Below are positions 9,036 through 19,803 of a stretch of 64,000 nt of DNA, piece after piece (within the stretch, counting starts at the first letter, position 1; each line of letters begins with the position of its first letter). Origin of the DNA: Candidatus Blochmanniella pennsylvanica str. BPEN (GTDB lineage Bacteria > Pseudomonadota > Gammaproteobacteria > Enterobacterales > Enterobacteriaceae). A model generated the notes under the pieces. The model was not told the DNA's origin, searched no databases, and saw nothing but the letters and a program-made list of their open reading frames with translations. The DNA lies in the NCBI RefSeq assembly GCF_000011745.1, contig NC_007292.1:310001-374000 (forward strand). Reading direction: 5' to 3'. Made by a program: the position numbers and the translations under genes.

Positions 9036-12000
9036 ATTTTTAGAGAATAAATTATCTAATTTATTAATAAATGTCGATAATGGACGAAAAAAATAAATTC
9101 CATTGCTCAATGGTGTTCCATCCATACCACGTATAAACAAATAATATACTCCTCCAAAATCTTTCTCATAGTTATAAGAAACAAGTCTATTACGTAAAAA
9201 CCGATGCAGCGCTAAAGTATAAAGTTGATATTGCAATGCATAATGATGTTTAATCATTTCTTGTCTTATTTTAGAACCAACATAATCCTTATTGTTGTCT
9301 CCTAACCAATTGGTTTTATAATCTAACAAATAATACCGATGATTCCAACGAAAAATTAAATCAATGAATCCTTTTAACATTCCTGTTATATCCAAAAAAG
9401 TAAGCGATGAAGATTTACGTGATACAGGATCATACTTTTTGCATAAATGGTCTAATTCTTCCGATGTTAAATACGTATTAATAGATAAATAAAATTTAAG
9501 CTCAGTTTTTTTATTCTCAGGAATTATTTGCGCAAGAGTTAAATTATTATTAAGGGGAGTATTGAGTACTATATATATCCATTCTCGAACAACAAATCCC
9601 CAAATTGGGTCAATATTATATCTTTCCATATGTGCGTATAACCATTTCATATCTACAAGTTTTCTAAAGTCCAAAACTTGAAAGATACTATGAAAAAAGC
9701 TACCACATACTTTTCCTTTAGGAAAAGTATGTGGTGTCAATGGAATCTCATTTTCTTGAGACTGAATGTGTTCACTGATATCTAATTGTTTTTCTAAATT
9801 TAAATACGTTGTAACACCAACATCAGTATGTTGTAGAGCGCTAAAACTTGTTATACTCCACGGAATAACATTTGGTGATGTCTTCCACTTTTTTCCGCAT
9901 AACAATTGATTAGATGCAACAGACGATGCATGAGAAAATAGTTCTTGCGATTTTGAAATAATACGGAAGGAAATATCACCATTCGAATAAACACTGAGCT
10001 TTTTTAAATGTTTCTTCAATGTTGCTGCGTTTCCAGAAGTTTTTTTTTGGATTAAATATCCTAAGGCGCTGTGATGTAAGTCATTATTGGTATTAGATTT
10101 TTTTTTGTATCGTCGTACTATTGGGCCAATACCTATAGAACAATGATAAATACTACGAGTTACTGCTACATATAATAGTCTTAAATCTTCTGATAAACGT
10201 TCTTCATCTGCTAATGTTAAATGTGATTTTGATGTATTGAAATTTAAATGGGTTTTATATGACTTTCTATCATGAAAAAAAGGATTTTTTACATAATTAA
10301 AGTCTGCTATAAATGGCAAAAATATTAATGGAAATTCTAATCCTTTAGATTTATGTATTGTACTAATTTTTATCAATTGATGATCACTGCCTAATCGTAA
10401 ATTTTGATCAGATGTTTTTTTATTTTTTGGTTGTGTTATTTTTAATATTAACCATTCCATAAGTGCGTGCTCATCTTGCAATTGTCTTGCAGCATCTTGC
10501 AATAATTCACCTAAATGCAAAATATTTATTAAACTACTTTCACCTACTCGCGTAGATAATAACTTTTCTGGTACTTTATGATCAAAAATTACTTTCTGTA
10601 TCATCAAATACACACCTTTTTTTTTCCAAACGGAATAATACTCAAAAAATTTCTCAAATATTCGTTCTTGTTTAGATTCATTATTATTAATACTTTCAAT
10701 ATCAGTGGCATTTAATCCAAAAAAAACAGTTGTTAAAGCAGTACAAATTGTATGGCTCTCTGGAAATAAGATTGCTCGTAATAATAATGATAATTCATAA
10801 GATTCCATTGTTTCAAAAATATTTTTATGATTGGATAGAAATACTGTTGATATATTTACTTTTGATAAAGCAGAACAAATAAGTGATGCTTCTTCATGAT
10901 TTCGTACTAATACAGTTATATCTGATATTTCTAATTTTCTTTTATACTTATCATTTTCTAACCAAGCTGTCCCATTACGTATTTCATGTAATAAATTGTA
11001 TAAAATAGTGGCACACTCTTGTGCCATTGATCGTTTATAGTCACCTATTGTAACTATCTCGTCAGGATGTAACCAAAAACACATAGCTGTTTGCGATTGA
11101 TTGTTTATCAAAAACCGATACATGCTATTTCGGCTAGCAGTCACTGAAGGAATAAAAGGAATATCTTCAAAAATAAACGGATTAGAAACCAATTGGAATA
11201 ATTGGTTAACAGCATTAACTATATTTAACGACGAACGCCAATTAATATTAAGATTGTATTTGTTACATACCGTTCGACGTATTTTCATGTACGAAAATAT
11301 ATCAGCCCCACGAAAGGCGTAAATTGATTGTTTGGGATCTCCTATTAAAATAAGACCATTTTCTGAATCAGAATTATATAATGTGCTAAAAATTTTAAAT
11401 TGCTGACAATCTGTATCTTGAAACTCATCAATAAGCGTTACCGGATAACGCGTACGCAGTATATGTGCTAATTTATTGTCTTTATCTTTAACTAAATGAT
11501 GAGCTAACACATCAACAAGATCGTTTAAAGTAATTTCTGACCTATAATGTTGAGTATTATTTAAATCGTTATGTATCTCATTTATTGCAATTTTAAATAT
11601 TGATGTTTTAAATGATGATAATTGGCTATATAGTTTTTCTACTGAATCAAATAAAGTACATATATAATCAGATTTATTGCTATTATTATGTATCTTTAAT
11701 TCGGTTGTTCTAAAACGTTGTAAATCATTAGGTGTCGTATGATCAATTGTTGGTCGTTTGACCCATTGATTAATTCTATCTATCCAACGTATTAAATTAC
11801 TTTTATTGTATATTCTACGATTAATGTCATAAGAATTGAGGATAGTAATTATATTATGTTTATTTTTAAGCCATTCCTTTTTAACATGATTGACATGATC
11901 CAATATTTTTTCATAATAAGTTATTATACTTTTTTTATCTTCATGTACGTTATGATTGTAACAATCAAGATTAGACCTAGCTCTATATATATAAGGAATA

Positions 12001-12578
12001 ATATCGTTTAAAAGAGAATTTGGATCTTTCCAATATTCTTGAATTAATCTAGCTATATTCAATGGCAGTGAATAAAAATTCCGTCTCCAAAAATCAGTGC
12101 ACGCTTGTTGGTACAATATTGTTTCATTATCAACAATATTCGTATTAAACAGCATGTTTAATTCGATTGTATTGTGATTTAAGATATTTTGACAAAAACT
12201 ATGGATGGTAAAAATAGATGCTTGATTTATTTTTTTTTCTGCTTCAGATAATTGATTTATGGCTAATTCTACATTATGTATTTGTAATAATAATTTAGAA
12301 AATAAAAAATTATGACTATATCCACGCATACAATCTAATCTAAATTGATGAATATTTTCTCTTATGCGATGACGCAGTTCTCGTACTGCAGATTTAGTAA
12401 AAGTTACTACAAGTATTTCTTTTACCGTTAAAGGACGGGAAAAATCTGATCTATTCCCTAAACATAACAACAATCTAATATAGATTATTATGAGAGTATA
12501 TGTCTTGCCAGTACCTGCCGAAGCTTCAATTAAATTGATGCCATACAGAGGTAATTCTAAAACATTTAAATTACGCAT
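9015..12578 (-). CDS. recB: Exodeoxyribonuclease V subunit RecB
   Basis: RecB is the 3'-5' helicase and the only nuclease of RecBCD. It is 1187 residues (E. coli 1180). Walker A ASAGTGKT sits at residues 19-26, followed by VVTFTKSAVRELRHR (motif Ia), LIDEFQDTD (motif II), GDPKQSIYAFRGAD (motif III), STIHKSKGLEFP (motif V) and LRLLYVAVTRS (motif VI). The C-terminal nuclease domain keeps its Mg-binding acids and catalytic Lys in GFIDLIF and YLLDYKTNWLG. Nothing suggests decay. dapD lies upstream. ptrA, between recC and recB in E. coli, is gone. Confidence 0.97.
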   Translation of the reverse strand: MRNLNVLELPLYGINLIEASAGTGKTYTLIIIYIRLLLCLGNRSDFSRPLTVKEILVVTFTKSAVRELRHRIRENIHQFRLDCMRGYSHNFLFSKLLLQIHNVELAINQLSEAEKKINQASIFTIHSFCQNILNHNTIELNMLFNTNIVDNETILYQQACTDFWRRNFYSLPLNIARLIQEYWKDPNSLLNDIIPYIYRARSNLDCYNHNVHEDKKSIITYYEKILDHVNHVKKEWLKNKHNIITILNSYDINRRIYNKSNLIRWIDRINQWVKRPTIDHTTPNDLQRFRTTELKIHNNSNKSDYICTLFDSVEKLYSQLSSFKTSIFKIAINEIHNDLNNTQHYRSEITLNDLVDVLAHHLVKDKDNKLAHILRTRYPVTLIDEFQDTDCQQFKIFSTLYNSDSENGLILIGDPKQSIYAFRGADIFSYMKIRRTVCNKYNLNINWRSSLNIVNAVNQLFQLVSNPFIFEDIPFIPSVTASRNSMYRFLINNQSQTAMCFWLHPDEIVTIGDYKRSMAQECATILYNLLHEIRNGTAWLENDKYKRKLEISDITVLVRNHEEASLICSALSKVNISTVFLSNHKNIFETMESYELSLLLRAILFPESHTICTALTTVFFGLNATDIESINNNESKQERIFEKFFEYYSVWKKKGVYLMIQKVIFDHKVPEKLLSTRVGESSLINILHLGELLQDAARQLQDEHALMEWLILKITQPKNKKTSDQNLRLGSDHQLIKISTIHKSKGLEFPLIFLPFIADFNYVKNPFFHDRKSYKTHLNFNTSKSHLTLADEERLSEDLRLLYVAVTRSIYHCSIGIGPIVRRYKKKSNTNNDLHHSALGYLIQKKTSGNAATLKKHLKKLSVYSNGDISFRIISKSQELFSHASSVASNQLLCGKKWKTSPNVIPWSITSFSALQHTDVGVTTYLNLEKQLDISEHIQSQENEIPLTPHTFPKGKVCGSFFHSIFQVLDFRKLVDMKWLYAHMERYNIDPIWGFVVREWIYIVLNTPLNNNLTLAQIIPENKKTELKFYLSINTYLTSEELDHLCKKYDPVSRKSSSLTFLDITGMLKGFIDLIFRWNHRYYLLDYKTNWLGDNNKDYVGSKIRQEMIKHHYALQYQLYTLALHRFLRNRLVSYNYEKDFGGVYYLFIRGMDGTPLSNGIYFFRPLSTFINKLDNLFSKNNLNIIK

Positions 12579-12803
12579 GATTATTGTTTATATTTACTTA
12601 GAATAAGTAAAAGTTATCTTAAATTTTATTACAACTATATTATTTATAAAATTAACTATTATTAGTCAAATTTAAACAGATAAATCAAACAAATAAAAAT
12701 GAATTACTTCACACCAATAAATATAAACAACATTTATGCTAATATTTAAACAATATACTTAAAATACCATAGAATACAGTACTTCAAGTAAGAAAAATAT
12801 ATT

Positions 12804-13625
12804 TTATATGTCGCGTAATAAATTATTTATCTTAACTTTATTTTTAGTTTTAGAATCGACTGTTTTTACGATTACGGCACAGTAAGTATTAACACGACCA
12901 TCTTTAGAAGGCAGACTACCTGGAATGACAACTGAACCAGCTGGCACACGTCCATAGTATATATTTCCGCTAGCGCGATCATATATTTTAGTGCTTTGAC
13001 CTATAAATACCCCCATAGAGATCACTGCGCCTTTTTCAACAATTACCCCTTCTACAATTTCAGAACGAGACCCAATGAAACAATTATCTTCAATGATGGT
13101 TGGATTAGTTTGAATGGGTTCTAAAACTCCTCCAATTCCCACACCTCCAGATAAATGCACATATTTTCCAATCTGAGCACAAGATCCAACTGTAGCCCAA
13201 GTATCAATCATTGTTCCTACATCAATATAAGCACCAAGATTGATGTAGGAAGGCATGATTACTGTGTTATCAGCAATATAAGCCCCGTAGCGTACAGTAG
13301 CCGGTGGAATTATACGCAATTTTTTATTTTCAAAACGTGTGTGATCCCATCCGGAAAATTTCATAGGAAATTTGTCAAAAAAAACACCACCCCCCCACGT
13401 TATCAATTGATTGTCCATAGTATGAAATGCAAGCATAATTGCTTTTTTTAGCCATTGATGCGTAATCCATGTACCATTGATTTTTTCTGATATACGTAAC
13501 GTCCCGTTATCTAATCTATCCATAATTTCTCGAACAGCATTATTGACGGTAGAATCAATGTTATTATTTGAAATATATTCTTTTTTTTCAAAAGCACTTT
13601 CTATTATTTTTCGTAACTGATTCAT
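12804..13625 (-). CDS. dapD: Tetrahydrodipicolinate N-succinyltransferase
   Basis: DapD transfers succinyl from succinyl-CoA to tetrahydrodipicolinate in the lysine and diaminopimelate pathway, which also supplies peptidoglycan. The ATG at 13625 gives 273 residues (E. coli 274) and the N-terminus [13 protein letters not shown], matching MQQLQNIIETAFE. An in-frame ATG at 13655 would add ten unmatched residues, so I prefer 13625. The left-handed beta-helix region is clear ([48 protein letters not shown]). In E. coli the order is map-glnD-dapD; here glnD is missing and the orientation is kept. Confidence 0.97.
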   Translation of the reverse strand: MNQLRKIIESAFEKKEYISNNNIDSTVNNAVREIMDRLDNGTLRISEKINGTWITHQWLKKAIMLAFHTMDNQLITWGGGVFFDKFPMKFSGWDHTRFENKKLRIIPPATVRYGAYIADNTVIMPSYINLGAYIDVGTMIDTWATVGSCAQIGKYVHLSGGVGIGGVLEPIQTNPTIIEDNCFIGSRSEIVEGVIVEKGAVISMGVFIGQSTKIYDRASGNIYYGRVPAGSVVIPGSLPSKDGRVNTYCAVIVKTVDSKTKNKVKINNLLRDI

Positions 13626-13655
13626 ATGTTTTATATTCCATAATATCAAATTCAT

Positions 13656-14076
13656 TTGAGAGTATTGTTTCTAATTGACCGTGAAAATAACATCTTTATT
13701 AAAGTAAATATTAGAAATTTACATCAACACGATACGATGTATTGCTATGTTTTTGAGTTATATAGTGATATTTGTTTAAGGATATTATGTTGATATCCTT
13801 AACAAAATTTATTCATATTTAACAAATCTACTCTAATAAAGAATGATTAGCATTTAACATATTATCACTCAGATTATACTCATTGAATAACGTACACATT
13901 AAATAATACTGTTTGTTCAATAACAAGAATTGATTTATTTATTTTCATAAAAACAATATATATCACCCCATAATCATATTTTTGTACTTATTCAAAGTCA
14001 TTTATTAATATAAATGCAAGTATCTCTAAAAATGATTGGCAATAAAACACATACCTTTTTTATTAATTATAATGAT
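13656..14076. other. Spacer dapD-map at the site of lost glnD
   Basis: About 420 bases of AT-rich sequence replace the roughly 2.7-kb glnD (uridylyltransferase of the nitrogen cascade) found here in E. coli. I see no recognisable glnD fragment. A hairpin lies at 13776-13802. Confidence 0.6.
13776..13802. repeat. Hairpin downstream of map
   Basis: TTAAGGATAT and ATATCCTTAA form a perfect 10-bp stem with the loop TATGTTG, and the flanks TTTGT / ACAAA extend it with one bulge. It lies about 275 bases past the map stop and 150 upstream of dapD. It could be a terminator lacking a strong T-tract or an RNA processing element. Confidence 0.5.
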
Positions 14077-14859
14077 TTAAATAATTGATGATAAAGACTC
14101 ATCGGAACGTAACGTTAATACATCGCACCCATTTTCTGTAACAACAATAGTGTGTTCATACTGCGCTGACAAATTATGATCTTTTGTTTTTACTGTCCAT
14201 CCGTCATTTTCAGTATAAATATGGCGAGTACCTGCATTTACCATAGGTTCTATTGTTAATGTCATGCCTGATTTTAATATCACACCTTCATCATCAGCAT
14301 CATAATGCAATACATGGGGAGCTTCGTGAAAAAATTTTCCAATTCCATGCCCACAATACTCTCTTACTATTGAAAAATTTTGACTTTCAACAAATCTTTG
14401 GATAGATTGACCTATTTTTTTTAAACGTATGCCTGGTCTAATCATACGAATTGCTAAATAAAGACTTTCTTGAGTGATCTTACATAATCGATACCCCAAC
14501 TTTGTTGGTCGACCAACAATAAACATTCTAGAAGTATCAGCATATAATCCGTCTTTAATTACTGTAATATCAATATTTATTATATCACCTTCTTTTAATT
14601 TATGTGAATTATTTGGAATACCATGACAAACTACCTCATTAATTGAGGTACAAATAGATTTAGGAAATCCATGATAACCAAGAGGAGCAGAAATAGCATG
14701 TTGTATTTGTGTAATATAATTATGGCAAATAGTATCTAATTCTCCAGTACTAATACCAGGTTGCACGTAAGCTTCAATCATTTCTAACACTTCTGCAGCT
14801 AACTTCCCAGAGACGCGCATCTTTGCTATATCTGTAAGCGTTTTAATAATAATTTTCAT
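14077..14859 (-). CDS. map: Methionine aminopeptidase, type I
   Basis: Map removes the initiator methionine from nascent proteins in the cytoplasm and is essential in bacteria. It is 260 residues (E. coli 264). The metal ligands of the pita-bread fold are present: two Asp in NIDITVIKDGLYADTSRMF, His in GHGIGKFFHEAPHVLH, Glu in TIEPMVN and Glu in QYEHTIVVT. It diverges from rpsB across 326 bases, exactly the E. coli arrangement. Confidence 0.97.
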   Translation of the reverse strand: MKIIIKTLTDIAKMRVSGKLAAEVLEMIEAYVQPGISTGELDTICHNYITQIQHAISAPLGYHGFPKSICTSINEVVCHGIPNNSHKLKEGDIINIDITVIKDGLYADTSRMFIVGRPTKLGYRLCKITQESLYLAIRMIRPGIRLKKIGQSIQRFVESQNFSIVREYCGHGIGKFFHEAPHVLHYDADDEGVILKSGMTLTIEPMVNAGTRHIYTENDGWTVKTKDHNLSAQYEHTIVVTENGCDVLTLRSDESLSSII

Positions 14860-15185
14860 AATATATATATTATTAATTTTATTAACAAATACATAATATT
14901 TTTGCCTTTACATCATATGATTTACATACACAAATCATTGCACTAATGGAGATAAATTACATCCAGGTATATTTTAAAACTCTGCACTTATTGCTATCAA
15001 ATAAGCATGTTTTATTTGAAAATAAATGTTAATTATTTCTTGTTTTAGACCATCGTAAACACTATTCTTCGTATTTAACTTATTAAAAAATTATTATAAC
15101 ATGTATTATGTAATCTATCTATATTTAAATACCGATAACTACTAACATTATAAATAATCTACTCAATAACCAATAGAGGTATATA
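14860..15185. promoter_or_regulatory. Divergent map/rpsB promoter region
   Basis: This 326-base region must carry promoters for map (-) and for the ribosomal operon starting at rpsB (+). Many AT-rich hexamers resemble -10 boxes, but no -35/-10 pair stands out, so I do not place a promoter precisely. AGAGGT just before the rpsB ATG is a good ribosome-binding site. Confidence 0.45.
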
Positions 15186-15872
15186 ATGGAAAACATTTCT
15201 ATACGCGACATGCTTCAAGCTGGTGTTCATTTTGGGCACCAAACCCGTTATTGGAATCCTAAAATGAAACCCTTTATTTTCGGGGTTCGCAATAAAATAC
15301 ATATTATTGACTTAGAAACAACTAGTGTAATGTTTAGACAAGCTTTAATTGAGCTGAATAAAATCGCTGCACTCAAGGGTAAAATTTTATTTGTAGGTAC
15401 TAAACGCGCAGCTAGTGAATCAGTAAAAAAAACAGCACTGGCTTGCAATCAATTTTTTGTTAATCATCGTTGGCTAGGTGGAATGCTAACTAATTGGAAA
15501 ACAGTACGCCAATCTATAAAACGTTTAAAAGATTTAGAAATTCAATCTCAGGATGGTACTTTTAAGAAATTAACTAAAAAAGAAGCATTGATCTTGAATC
15601 GAGAACTTATTAATCTAGAAAATAGTTTAGGAGGTATTAAAAATATGGGTGGGCTTCCAGACGCAATTTTTGCTGTTGGCGCAACACATGAACATATTGC
15701 TATAAAAGAAGCAAATAGCTTAGGGATTCCAGTTTTTGCAATAGTTGATACCAACTCTAACCCAGATGGAATAGATTTCGTTATTCCAGGGAACGATGAT
15801 GCTGTACGCGCGATTAACCTATATTTAAATATAATATCTAATATGATACATATAAATGCATGCAATACTTAA
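15186..15872 (+). CDS. rpsB: 30S ribosomal protein S2
   Basis: S2 binds the 30S subunit late in assembly and helps recruit S1. It is 228 residues (E. coli 241); the acidic C-terminal tail is about 13 residues shorter, which is common in reduced genomes. The N-terminus [41 protein letters not shown] and [20 protein letters not shown] are conserved family blocks. It heads the rpsB-tsf operon as in E. coli and has an AGAGGT ribosome-binding site. Confidence 0.98.
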   Translation: MENISIRDMLQAGVHFGHQTRYWNPKMKPFIFGVRNKIHIIDLETTSVMFRQALIELNKIAALKGKILFVGTKRAASESVKKTALACNQFFVNHRWLGGMLTNWKTVRQSIKRLKDLEIQSQDGTFKKLTKKEALILNRELINLENSLGGIKNMGGLPDAIFAVGATHEHIAIKEANSLGIPVFAIVDTNSNPDGIDFVIPGNDDAVRAINLYLNIISNMIHINACNT

Positions 15873-15884
15873 GATAATTAATAC

Positions 15885-15916
15885 TACACATAAATTTGTT
15901 AATAATTAAATGTGTA
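15885..15916 (+). terminator. Possible rpsB-tsf attenuator hairpin
   Basis: TACACAT (15885-15891) pairs with ATGTGTA (15910-15916) and is followed after a few bases by TTTT. It occupies the rpsB-tsf gap, where E. coli has an attenuating terminator as I recall. The stem is short and AT-rich, so the function is only suggested. Confidence 0.4.
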
Positions 15917-15957
15917 ATAATATTTTCTATATATATTCTTAATACGATGATATTACT

Positions 15958-16776
15958 ATGAAAGAAAAAATAATTAATATTAATAGCGATTTAATTAAAG
16001 AATTACGTAAACGTACTAGCATTGGTGTTGTAGAATGTAAGCAAGCTTTAATTAAAGCTAATGGAGATCTTGAATTAGCTATAGATAACATGAGAAGATC
16101 CGGTTTAAAAACTGCTTGCAAAAAATCTGGACACATCACATCATCAGGTCTCATTGCAGTAGAAATAACATCCAATAAGCAATATGGTATTATGATAGAA
16201 ATAAATTGTGAAACTGATTTCGTGGCTAAAGATAGTACTTTTCAAGAATTCGCTAAAACTGTTATTATTACAGCATTAAATGAAAAAATTCATGATATTA
16301 ATATACTACAAACTAGATTTAAAGAACAACGAACTAATTTAATTGCACAAGTTGGAGAAAATATAAATATTCGTAGGTTTGTTGTGTTGACGGGTGATTT
16401 TTTGGGGTGTTATGTACACGGATTTAAAATAGGGGTAATAGTTGCTGCTAGCGGAAATGTAACTGCAGATTTAATGAAGCATATTTCCATGCACATCGCG
16501 GCTAAAAACCCTAAATATATTAATGTAAATGATGTTCCTAGAAATGTAATAATTCGTGAAAATAATATTCAAATGGACATTGCTATGAAATCTGGAAAAT
16601 CATACAAAATTTCAGAAAAAATAACCGCAGGACGTATGAGTAAATTTTTCAATGACATTGTATTAACAAAACAAAACTTCATAATGGATATTAACAAAAC
16701 AGTGGAAGAGCTATTGATTGAGTATCATATAAAAATTAATAATTTTGCTCGCTTTGAATTAGGTGAAGATATGTAA
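15958..16776 (+). CDS. tsf: Elongation factor Ts
   Basis: EF-Ts is the nucleotide exchange factor that recharges EF-Tu with GTP. It is 272 residues (E. coli 283). The N-terminal UBA-like domain (LIKELRKRTSIGVVECKQAL, residues 10-30) is followed by the core contact motif INCETDFVAKDSTF near residue 82. The middle of the protein diverges more than usual (for example KQNFIMDINKTVEELL), but the frame is intact. It is transcribed with rpsB. Confidence 0.97.
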   Translation: MKEKIININSDLIKELRKRTSIGVVECKQALIKANGDLELAIDNMRRSGLKTACKKSGHITSSGLIAVEITSNKQYGIMIEINCETDFVAKDSTFQEFAKTVIITALNEKIHDINILQTRFKEQRTNLIAQVGENINIRRFVVLTGDFLGCYVHGFKIGVIVAASGNVTADLMKHISMHIAAKNPKYINVNDVPRNVIIRENNIQMDIAMKSGKSYKISEKITAGRMSKFFNDIVLTKQNFIMDINKTVEELLIEYHIKINNFARFELGEDM

Positions 16777-16981
16777 ATTAATATTTTATATTATTTCTAA
16801 AATTTTAATTAATTAACACAGATCATCATTGGTTTTTAAAGTAATATATTCAATCCTTTTAACAATAAAAAACTATTAATTAAATTGGTTAAAATCGGAA
16901 TAATTGTTGACATGCATATTATACTTTAAATAAGTTAGTGTTTGCTTCTGTTTATGCCATTTTTTGTGAGGAATATAATTA

Positions 16982-17707
16982 ATGGTAACTCACACGAAAC
17001 CAATTTATCGGCGTATCGTACTTAAAATGAGTGGAGAAGCTCTACAAGGCGCCGAAGGTTTTGGAATCGATACTACTATATTAAACCGAATGGTTACAGA
17101 AGTTAAAGAGTTAGTTAAAATAGGTATTCAAATAGGTATAGTTATGGGAGGCGGCAACTTGTTCCGTGGCGCCGAATTAGTTAAATCCGGTATGAATCGT
17201 ATAGTAGGAGACCATATAGGGATGTTAGCTACTATAATGAATGGATTAGCCATGAGAAGTGCATTAAATCATGCTTATGTTCATTCCCATTTAATGTCAG
17301 CTATTCCATTAAATGGAGTATGCGATCATTATAATTGGATGAAAGCTATTAACTTACTGTCTAATAATTGGGTGGTAATTTTTGCAGCTGGGACCGGAAA
17401 CCCTTTATTTACTACCGATTCTGCTGCCTGTTTGCGTGGTATTGAAATTAAAGCAGATGTAGTACTTAAAGCAACTAAAGTAGATGGTGTATTTTCTACT
17501 GATCCAATTCAACACCCTGATGCTACACTATATGAACAATTGAGTTATCAGGACGTACTAGAGCGTGAATTAAAAGTTATGGATTTGACAGCATTTACAT
17601 TGGCACGAGAACACAATTTACCAATACGCATATTTAATATAAATAAACTTGGAGCATTAAAAAGAATAATAATGGGATATAAAGAAGGGACTTTAATAAC
17701 CAAATAA
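16982..17707 (+). CDS. pyrH: UMP kinase
   Basis: PyrH phosphorylates UMP to UDP in pyrimidine nucleotide synthesis and is a hexameric cytoplasmic enzyme of the amino-acid kinase family. It is 241 residues, the same as E. coli. Conserved blocks are VLKMSGEAL (N-terminal Lys), [42 protein letters not shown] and [16 protein letters not shown] about ten bases before the ATG serves as ribosome-binding site. A TTGACA at 16907 could be part of a promoter, but no well-spaced -10 partner is seen. Confidence 0.97.
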   Translation: MVTHTKPIYRRIVLKMSGEALQGAEGFGIDTTILNRMVTEVKELVKIGIQIGIVMGGGNLFRGAELVKSGMNRIVGDHIGMLATIMNGLAMRSALNHAYVHSHLMSAIPLNGVCDHYNWMKAINLLSNNWVVIFAAGTGNPLFTTDSAACLRGIEIKADVVLKATKVDGVFSTDPIQHPDATLYEQLSYQDVLERELKVMDLTAFTLAREHNLPIRIFNINKLGALKRIIMGYKEGTLITK

Positions 17708-17792
17708 TTTAAAGATGTGCGACATTCAAATAAATACTTAAATTTATATAAATTGATTTTTAATTTAGAAATATAAATCAGAGGTATATGAT

Positions 17793-18359
17793 GTGATTAA
17801 TAAAATTGATAATATTCAGACAGATTCGGAAATACATATGAAAAAATGTATTAAAAACTTTAAAACAAATATCAATAATATTCATATAGGACGTATTTCT
17901 CCAAATATATTAAATAACATCCGAGTAGACTACTATGGAATATCCACTCCATTATCTCAAGTAGCAAATGCCATAGTAGAAGATTCACGTACTTTAGCTA
18001 TTACAGTGTTTGACCATCAGTTGATCAAATCAACTGAAAAAGCTATTTTTATGTCTGATTTGGAATTAATTCCTATTTCTTATGGAAATACTATTCGAGT
18101 AACATTACCTGCATTAACTGAAGAACGTCGTCATACTTTAATAAAAATGGTACGAACTGAAGCAGAAAAAAGTAAAATAGCTGTAAGAAGTGTGCGTCGT
18201 ATTGCTAATGATAAAACCAAAATTTTACTTAAAAACAAAGAAATTAATGAAGACGAAGAGCATTTTTTTCAAAATGAAATTCAAAAGTTAACTAATATTT
18301 GGATTAAAGAAATTGATATTATTCTCGCGGAAAAAGAATCAGAATTAATGAAATTTTAA
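17793..18359 (+). CDS. frr: Ribosome recycling factor
   Basis: RRF splits post-termination ribosomes together with EF-G. It is 188 residues (E. coli 185). The three-helix bundle and beta domain are recognised from RISPNIL, VEDSRTLAI, LPALTEERR and VRSVRRIANDKTK. The start is GTG (MINKIDN...); the few extra N-terminal residues relative to E. coli MISDIRKDAEVRM are plausible. AGAGG lies upstream of the GTG. Confidence 0.96.
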   Translation: MINKIDNIQTDSEIHMKKCIKNFKTNINNIHIGRISPNILNNIRVDYYGISTPLSQVANAIVEDSRTLAITVFDHQLIKSTEKAIFMSDLELIPISYGNTIRVTLPALTEERRHTLIKMVRTEAEKSKIAVRSVRRIANDKTKILLKNKEINEDEEHFFQNEIQKLTNIWIKEIDIILAEKESELMKF

Positions 18360-18453
18360 GTATTAAATTGTGCGTTGATAGATATTTATATATGTACTAA
18401 CATAAATAATAGATTTTTATCTTTACACCCAATGAGTAATTTAATTTATACAT

Positions 18454-19647
18454 ATGCAATCTTTAACAATTTTAGGTAGTACTGGATCTATTGGAAAAGC
18501 TACCCTATCTGTAATACAACAACACACCGATAAGTTCTTTGTGCATGCATTAGTCGCGAAAAATAACGTTGCTATCATGACAGAACAGTGCATAGCGATG
18601 TCTCCCAAATATGCATGTATGATATCTGAAGATGCAGCACGAATATTGAAAAAAAATTTAATCACCGCTGGGAAATATGATATTGAAGTATTATCTGGGG
18701 TGATGCATGCCTGTGAATTAGCATCAACTAATGATGTGGATATGGTGATGTCTGCCATAGTTGGAATTGCTGGATTAAAGCCTACTTTTTCCGCGTTGCG
18801 TGCTGGTAAAAAAATATTATTGGCAAATAAAGAAACTTTAGTTACTGGCGGAAAATTGTTTATGAAAGAAGCCAATCGATACCGTGCCTGTATACTGCCT
18901 ATAGATAGCGAACATAACGCAATTTTTCAAAATCTACCAGAGATATGTCAGAAGAGTTTAGGAAATACATCTTTATCTGAATGCGGTATATCTCGTATTG
19001 TGCTAACTGCATCTGGAGGAATTTTCTTCAAAACGCCACAAAAACAATTAACCAAAATAACACCAGAGCAGGCTTGTGTGCATCCTAATTGGTCCATGGG
19101 GCGTAAGATATCAGTAGATTCTGCTACTATGATGAATAAGGGATTAGAATATATTGAAGCACGTCATTTATTTAATGCTAAACCAAGTGAAATAGAAATT
19201 TTATTACATCCTCAGTCTATTGTCCATGCTATGGTATACTATTCCGACGGAAATGTATTGGCGCATTTAGCACCTCCAGATATGAGAATTCCTATTGCGT
19301 ACGCAATGGCATATCCTAAAAGAATAGGACTAAAAATCTCATCTAATATAGACATATATTATCTTAATAAATTACATTTTGATCAATTAGATAATTGCAG
19401 TTATCCTTGTTTTCAATTAGCAATAGATGCTGATAATTGTAGTCAATCGGCTACTATTATCCTGAACGCAGCAAATGAAATCGCCGTAGAAGCATTTTTA
19501 CGTAAAATGATTTCTTTTACTGACATTCCTGACGTCATTCGTCGTGTACTTGATGCAATAAATTTAAATGATCCTAATGATATAGAAGATATTTTATATA
19601 TTGATCAAAAAGCTCGTGAGAAAGCAATATCTATATGTGTCATATAA
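18454..19647 (+). CDS. dxr: 1-deoxy-D-xylulose 5-phosphate reductoisomerase
   Basis: Dxr (IspC) converts DXP to 2-C-methyl-D-erythritol 4-phosphate using NADPH, the committed step of the non-mevalonate isoprenoid pathway. It is 397 residues (E. coli 398). The NADPH-binding loop [11 protein letters not shown] lies at residues 7-17. [11 protein letters not shown], the metal-site region [19 protein letters not shown] and [23 protein letters not shown] are all conserved. It feeds UppS two genes later in the lipid-carrier pathway. Confidence 0.97.
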   Translation: MQSLTILGSTGSIGKATLSVIQQHTDKFFVHALVAKNNVAIMTEQCIAMSPKYACMISEDAARILKKNLITAGKYDIEVLSGVMHACELASTNDVDMVMSAIVGIAGLKPTFSALRAGKKILLANKETLVTGGKLFMKEANRYRACILPIDSEHNAIFQNLPEICQKSLGNTSLSECGISRIVLTASGGIFFKTPQKQLTKITPEQACVHPNWSMGRKISVDSATMMNKGLEYIEARHLFNAKPSEIEILLHPQSIVHAMVYYSDGNVLAHLAPPDMRIPIAYAMAYPKRIGLKISSNIDIYYLNKLHFDQLDNCSYPCFQLAIDADNCSQSATIILNAANEIAVEAFLRKMISFTDIPDVIRRVLDAINLNDPNDIEDILYIDQKAREKAISICVI

Positions 19648-19803
19648 TAAATAATGTTGTCTTTAATAAATTTATCATAATTACTACATATATATATCGC
19701 GAAAATGATAAGTAATTTTATTAATCTATAATTATAATGTTAATTATTATAAACGAGTATTTTTACTTAACACAAAGGTATTTAATTTGGAAAATAAATA
19801 AAT

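Noticed and set aside
11101-11322. 73-residue ORF on + inside recB
   Set aside because: Shadow frame of recB on the opposite strand; no independent signal.
16907-16925. TTGACA and TATACT before pyrH as a promoter
   Set aside because: The spacer is only seven bases, far from the 16-18 needed.
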